Of a stretch of 64,000 nucleotides of DNA, positions 58,520-64,000 are shown piece after piece (the first letter of the stretch is position 1; each line of letters starts with the position of its first letter). The stretch spans positions 115,637,308-115,701,307 of the forward strand of contig CM036618.1 of the NCBI GenBank assembly GCA_020746105.1. Direction: 5' to 3'. A model generated the notes under the pieces. It was not told the DNA's origin. It did no database searches and saw only the letters and a list, made by a program, of their open reading frames with translations. Source of the stretch: Trogon surrucura (taxonomy: Eukaryota > Chordata > Aves > Trogoniformes > Trogonidae). A program made the translations under genes and the position numbers.

Positions 58520-59612
58520 GTAAATGTTATTTTTGCTTGGTTTTGTAACTCTGCAGTTGTGGGGATCACTCATGGCTATCAAGGACCCGGCTGGCTGAAA
58601 GTCATTAATCAACCAGTGGTTGTCTTAAAGATTTGGAGATGTCTGGTCCTCCTTCCCCAGGCAGAAGCGAAGTCAAGGCTGCTCAAGACTTAGAGTATGG
58701 GCTTTTAAATCTGGGGTGCCAGGGTGGGTATGAAGGAGCGTTATCAAAGTGGAGTCTTCATCCAAAGCCCATCAGAGGGTTTTACCGAGTGTCAGGCAGG
58801 ATCCTGCTGGTTATGAGAGGCTTTGGAGGCAGGTTTTGGGGAGTGTTGGAACACATGGCATCCCCCAGCAATTTCAAATCCCATTGATGTTATTGATGTG
58901 TTTTCTGGCCTTGGTGACCATAGCGTGGCTCCCACCATGGCCACCCCGTCCACCACGTTGCAGCTGGAAACTCAGATTATGAATGAAACATTACAACCAG
59001 TACAAACCACAATTTTCTAACAAGACTGTATTTGAGCAGTATCAGAGCAACAGATTTTCATGATTTCCTGGACTTATGAGACCATTTTGGGGTAAACCAG
59101 AGCAATCCCTGCTCAGAGAAATACCTCGGCCATCATCTTCAGACCTACAACACTGGGGCTGCAGCAGTTTAAAGCCCTTTTTCTGAAGGCAGCCTCCACA
59201 GCAGGTGACGTTTCCATTCTGTTATTTTTCTCTTAGGTTTGGAGTTTATAAAGCAGCTCACTCGCCTATGGAGTTCCGTTTCAAATTGAAATGAGACATT
59301 ATTGAAACAAAGGAAAAGTTTCCTCTCCTCTCCCCCTATTCTTTCCCGCTATTATACGCGGTAAGACAAATGATGGGGGAAAGCTCCTTCACACTTTTTT
59401 TCCTTCTCTTTTTTTTTTCCTCCCTTTGTAATTTTGAAAGAAGACCCCAACTTGAAAGGAAGATGAGCCAGAGCAGTAAGTGAACAAAACCCATCAGCAC
59501 CTCCATTGCTGGGGTTTTAAAAACCTTTAAATGCACCAGGGTTACAAGCGAACAATCTCTGTCACTTCCAAAGTTTCCCTGAGCTCAAGGAGCCACGGAA
59601 AGGAAAAGAGAT

Positions 59613-59629
59613 GGGGGGGGGGGGGGGGG
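59613..59629 (+). repeat. G17 homopolymer
   Basis: Seventeen consecutive G followed by AGGG. It is a strong G-quadruplex candidate, and its length is prone to sequencing error. Confidence 0.9.
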
Positions 59630-61209
59630 AGGGAAGAGGGTGGGAATAATGACAATTCCTAAGTAGGAAGCATCGAATGTAAAAAGTGAATTTAGGCTCA
59701 AACAATTTTTAGGACAATCCGTCCAGAGGAAGGATGTGTTGCCTCAAGTCTCCGCAGCTGCTTCCCTGGAATTGAGTCAATTCTGATCTCCTCTCACAGG
59801 ACACGGGGCGCCCTGCATCCCCCCGGCTGCCCCCCGTGAATGACCCAGTTATTTATGGTCTTGACCTGGAACAGAGTCTGACAGCTGCGTAACCTTGATC
59901 CAATCTGAGACAGGCATGAGTTCACCAGGAGCTTCGTAAGCACTTTATAGCTACCTCTACCTTCACTATCAATAGCCTCAAAGAACTCAAAGTCATCCGA
60001 ATGCCTATAATCCCCCACCTTGCACCAGTTCCCTGTAGCACAGGGTGAGGGATGCGGTGGGTACCACAAGCATCACACCTCAGGTCCCTCCCAGCCACCC
60101 ACTCCCTTGGATTGCTGTGACAGCAACCCAAGGCAGATGTTGCAGGGAGAGTGGTCAGAAAAGGGGTGAGCACATCAAGTTCCCTTCCCAAATATTCCTC
60201 AAGCCTTCAAAAAGGACCTCTTGAACTGGAAGCAGTTTGTAAATACTTAGTAAGTCTCTTTCCCTTCGCGGTGTTGATTTATTCCAACCTCTTCTAAAGT
60301 TTCTTTGGCTGGTGCAGGCTGGTCCTCTTGAAGGAACCTCTGATGTGGTGAGCACCAGAGATCCGATCCTGTTTTTTTTGCCTGACCTGTCATTGACGTG
60401 GTGCATCACCTCTGAGTCTGGCTGCCTGGAAATTTCAGTGTGGTGGGATGGGTTTGATACCCACCAACTCAGCCTCTTGGGTTATTTCATAAATCTCAGC
60501 TGAATACGTTTACTAACAAGCAAACTTTAAATGCGACGGGGAAGAAATCTTCATCCCACCAGCAGCTAAAGCATCACCTCTGCATGGGGCTGGATGGTGG
60601 AGCATGGAGCTTCTGAAGGCAAGGGGCTGGAGAAATCCCAGGTAGGACCTTCGGGATTGTCCAGGGTGAACATCTCCATCCCACCCCCAGTATGTGAGCA
60701 GCTCGCCAGAAATTCTCAAAGCTAGTCCATCTTTCTTTCCTTCCTTGATGCTGGGAGAAAACTCTTGATTAGTTTTTTTGTTTGCCTGCTTGCTTGCACT
60801 TCTTTGTTTGTCTCTGTGTGTTATGTGTTTGTTGGTGTGTCCAGGCTTTATTGACTGAACACGAAGTTGACATGTAAGTGGCGTTATAGGGAGGTGTCGA
60901 GGAGGAGACGAGAACTGGCTGGATTGATGGAGATGGCATTTATGTTCCCTGTTCAATCCACATCAGCATGGAGGGTCGCTGCAATATTAGTTTGGACTGA
61001 GAGGTGCTTGTTGGAGCTGCGAGGAAGCCCCAGGTGGAGGGAAACCCTTCAGCCTTTCCCCAGATCTGGCCAAGAACCACCAAGAACCACCTGGCAATGT
61101 TTGTCCCATAGGCTGGTGAGAAGAGAAGGGGAAGGTGGAGGGTGATGGGCTCATAGGGGAACCTCTGCTGCTGGGAGCTGCCATGGGGCTGCCCGAAATG
61201 GTCCTTAAC

Positions 61210-61271
61210 ATCACCATTGTCGTCATCATCACCATCACCGTTGTCATCGTCATCGTTGTCACCATCACCGT
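61210..61271 (+). repeat. TCATCA/TCGTCA-type trinucleotide repeat
   Basis: Degenerate ATC/GTC/ACC triplets run for about 60 bp. In one frame they read as Ile/Val/Thr repeats, which explains the hydrophobic frame there; I do not call it a gene. Confidence 0.85.
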
Positions 61272-62109
61272 AGGAGTGCCAGGAGATTTAGAGCAGCTCA
61301 GTGGGCATGTGACCTTCATTCTGGAGGACAGGAACTCTGCTGGGAAGCTTGACTCTGCCTCCTAGACCAGCTGCCCACACCCTTACCACAGTGGTGAGGA
61401 CTCCAAGCTGTGCTTCAAGAGCACTTACCAAGTTTCAGGACCCAGAAGGTAAATAAAAAACACTTTTTTTCCTTTTTTTCTTTTTTTTTTTTTTTAAGAT
61501 TTCATGCTTACCAAAACAGTCTGAGCTTTTTTTTTCATGGACATTTAACTTGAGGATTCTTGAGGATTTTAATCACTGAGCATAAGGAAAGGAAGGCAAG
61601 ATAGGGAAAAGACAACATGAATTGTGACCTGTGTTCTCTCACTGGTGGGATGGCAAGAGGGAAGGGTACACTCAGGAGGGGTTCTCCCCTACTCCAACTT
61701 TCCCTGGGCAAACAGCTCCTTTCCCTCTCTGCCCCACTATGTAAACCCAAGATATTTATGCAGGGATTTGGCTACTCCCACTGTTGGCTACCTTAGCCTG
61801 AAACCAGCAGCAGGGACCTGGCTTCGCAACAACTCAGGAAAACCATCTCCAAAGCAAAAAAAGAGAAAAAACAAAGAAAAAACACAACCACCAAAACGAA
61901 AAAACACACGATGTCCAAAGGCCAGAAGACAAAACCAGGACGAGTCGGCATAAATCCAACCCGCTCGCGCCGCCTCCCTCCCGATTTTCCATCGGCTCAG
62001 TGCTTGAGCAACAAACGGGAATTAAACACTCTCCACGTCCAACTCCCCGTCACCCACTGCAGAGGGGCAACATCTGCAGCTGCCCCCCAGCCAGACGGAC
62101 GGACAAATG

Positions 62110-62260
62110 GACAGCCAGCCAGCCTAGCGTGAATTATTTAACACAAAGTGCCGTGACCTCTATTAACAAAGGGAGATGCTTCCAGACCTGTGGGGCAGCA
62201 CCATGGGAAGCAGCTGGATCCAAATCAATCTAATTGAGGACGGGGCTGAATTTATTATAG
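62110..62260. promoter_or_regulatory. Candidate AT-rich distal element
   Basis: GTGAATTATTTAACAC, ATTAACAAAGGG and CAAATCAATCTAATTGAGG follow each other in repeat-free sequence. Onecut-, TCF/HNF4- and homeodomain-like words are present. Weak evidence. Confidence 0.2.
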
Positions 62261-62679
62261 GAGCCAGTGGCGAGCACCCTGTTGAGGATGCTGGGTGAGA
62301 GATGGGGGGGGAATAGGTGCTGGTGCAGTATATTCCTTTTAGCTCAGCCAGGAAGATCACAGCCATGAATTGTGCTTAAGCACAAACTGAGAAGCTGGGA
62401 GTATCCAGGCACACGCACTGAAAGGCTGGGGATCACTTTTGTGCTGGGGTGCTGAGGAAAAATTAAATTATTTTGAAATTTCCTGATTTCTTTTTTTCTT
62501 CTTTTTCTTCTTTTTTTTTTTTCTTTCCCCTTCCTCTGCATTCAAAAGAAAGAACTGAAAGAAGCGTGCACTTCAAGGCTTTAAATCTGAAACTTCCTAA
62601 TCCCCTGAAGTCCACACTAGACTTCTTGCCTCCATGGAAACCCCAAAGCATTCATCCAAGTGATTGGCCTCCAATGAAT

Positions 62680-62910
62680 TTTAGATAAGACAGAATGGAA
62701 CGGAATTGATGTGATTTTAATGCAGAAGAAAGCGGTGGAAGGGAGGTCCACTTGGTTCATATTTGAATAAAGCAAACATGACAGACAAAAGGCTGACAGC
62801 TGTAAATGACATTGTCAGTACAAAAATTATCAGCCAGTTTACAATCTGTTTGCTTATGTTGAACAAACAGAATGTGTGTGGCATCCCTTGGCTTCATGAA
62901 TGGCAGAAAT
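62680..62910. promoter_or_regulatory. Candidate distal element with MEIS-type and paired forkhead sites
   Basis: AAGCAAACA (62770-62778), TGTTTGCTT (62847-62855) and GAACAAACA (62861-62869) are forkhead words. The last two form an inverted repeat with 7-bp arms (CTGTTTG/CAAACAG, 62846-62870). Between them lie TGACAG at 62779 and 62794 and TGACATTGTCA at 62807-62817, which are MEIS/PREP-type words. Confidence 0.35.
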
Positions 62911-63393
62911 ACTTGCAGGCTCCGGAGAGAGGGAGATATCTGTTCCCTCGCAGCCCTCCCACTATAAGATATCCATTTGACAGCCACTCTGAAGAGGAAA
63001 ATTCTCTCTTTTTTTTTTTTATTCCTTCCCTTCTCCTCCCGCTTTTTTCTTTATTTTTTCCCCATCTCCTCTTTCTTTCCCTTATATGTAGTTCTGGGTT
63101 TTTTTGTTTTGTTTTGGATTTTTTGTGGGGGTTTTTGGTGGTCGTTTTGTCAGAGGGAGGGATGTAGCAGTGGTGCTGGATGAAGCCCCTTCGGCGACTC
63201 CGGCATTCCAGGCACCAAACCTGCCGTTCCCTAGCGAAAGCTGCTGCCAAGCACGACTACCCGAATTGATTTTTCCTCCTTTTCTTTCTTTTCCTGCCCG
63301 GTTTGGGAGGCAGAACCCAGGAGAGCCTTGTCGGGGACGTGGGGTGCGCTTGCAGCTTTGGCTTCCTTCTCTCTTCCATTCCTTAGAGCAGCC

Positions 63394-63520
63394 AAAATGT
63401 CAGTATCCTCCCTAAAAAACGTCAGCATCCCCCTAAAAATTCTCAGAATCTGCCCCCCCCCAAATGTCAGAATTCTCCCCAAAAATGTTAGCCTCCTCCC
63501 TCAAAATGTTAGCTGTGACA
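63394..63520 (+). repeat. ~21-bp minisatellite, about 6 degenerate copies
   Basis: The consensus is about AAAAATGTCAGCATCCTCCC; copies start near 63394, 63414, 63434, 63463, 63481 and 63502. The third copy is expanded by a C9 run. Confidence 0.85.
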
Positions 63521-63710
63521 AAAGAAATTTTTTTTCTTTGGCTTAATAACGCAGTGATCATCCTGCTCTCAAAGTGCAGGTCCCATGCACTTGTGAAATG
63601 AGTTGTGGGGTCTCAGCTTAGCACTGTGGAGCGTTCAGAGGACAGAAATCATCCCTGTGGGTTTGTAAAACCCATATTTGTGTGTGTATTTTACTTAGGT
63701 ATTAAATACC

Positions 63711-63853
63711 TTCCTCTTTTTTTCTTTTTTTTTTCTTTTTTCTTTTTTCTCTTTTCTTTTTTTTTCTTTTTTTTTTCTTTTTTCTTTTTCTTTTTTCTTT
63801 TTTCTTTTTTTCTTTTTCTTTTTTCTTTTTTCTTTTTTCTTTTTCCTGTTTTC
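63711..63853 (+). repeat. (TTTTTC)n pyrimidine tract
   Basis: T4-T9 runs separated by single C, about 140 bp, ending at TTCCTGTTTTC. Low-complexity. Confidence 0.93.
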
Positions 63854-64000
63854 TGGGTTTTTTTTCCTGGAGGATTCCTGTTGTAACTCTGCATCCTCAG
63901 TCGTGGTTTATTTTTTTCTATCTGTTATTTTACTCTCAGGCTTTGCAGAAGTCCTTGCCCTGGGCCCCACCCTGCCAGCCCATCCCGGCGTTGTTGGGCC

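Larger units (their letters stand above)
54831..62109. other. Gene-poor flank, no gene seen
   Basis: Includes the octamer element, three simple-repeat regions and repeat-free stretches at 57240-57430 and 59830-60010 that might be conserved (TTGACCTGGAACAG, CTATCAATAGCC). No RNA gene or coding exon recognised. Confidence 0.6.
62911..64000. other. Intergenic with low-complexity DNA to the window edge
   Basis: T-rich runs (63007-63020, 63098-63140), the 21-bp minisatellite and the TTTTTC tract dominate. No gene seen at the right edge. Confidence 0.65.

Noticed and set aside
1..64000. CRISPR arrays, operons, bacterial-type or viral systems
   Set aside because: Nothing of the kind; spliced FOXA2, a CpG island, CR1 and microsatellites mark vertebrate nuclear DNA.

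Overview
The window looks like vertebrate nuclear DNA, most likely from a bird. It holds one recognisable protein gene: an intact FOXA2 (HNF-3beta) on the + strand, with coding exons at 22263-22349 and 22989-24254. The bird assignment rests on an avian/reptilian-type CR1 LINE fragment at 11275-11450, the near absence of other recognisable transposons, the short GC-rich gene body, and a FOXA2 protein that reads like the chicken one as I remember it. A crocodilian or turtle is not formally excluded.

Layout. Positions 1-20.8 kb are the upstream flank, with no supportable gene. It contains a (GA)n microsatellite, two almost identical ~96-bp copies at 3139 and 5193, a CR1 fragment and several motif-dense stretches. 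Positions 20.9-24.3 kb are the CpG-rich FOXA2 promoter/5'UTR region, two coding exons and a 639-bp phase-0 intron. The 3'UTR runs from 24255 to about 25030 and ends with an ATTAAA signal. Positions 25-30.5 kb are a GC-rich 3' flank. Within it, at 28872, lies a GLI-type site whose 15-bp core matches (from memory) the GLI site of the mouse Foxa2 floor-plate enhancer. Positions 30.5-31.0 kb are a ~500-bp pyrimidine tract. Positions 31-64 kb are a gene-poor flank with scattered minisatellites and AT-rich stretches carrying forkhead, homeodomain, MEIS-like and octamer-like words.

How it fits together. FOXA2 is a pioneer transcription factor of endoderm, node/notochord and floor plate, and in other vertebrates it sits in a large regulatory gene desert. 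The sequence here fits that picture: one short gene, few transposons, and many stretches that look like distal regulatory DNA. Apart from the GLI-site element, the enhancer calls are motif-based inference and are scored low. I found no previously undescribed protein system. The best new leads are the 96-bp duplication, the K50-homeodomain palindrome at 1307, the forkhead-site cluster at 54.3-54.7 kb, and the possible convergent CTCF motifs around the locus. In mammals the lncRNA LINC00261 lies just 3' of FOXA2 on the same strand. An avian counterpart could lie in 26-50 kb, but I cannot recognise it from sequence.
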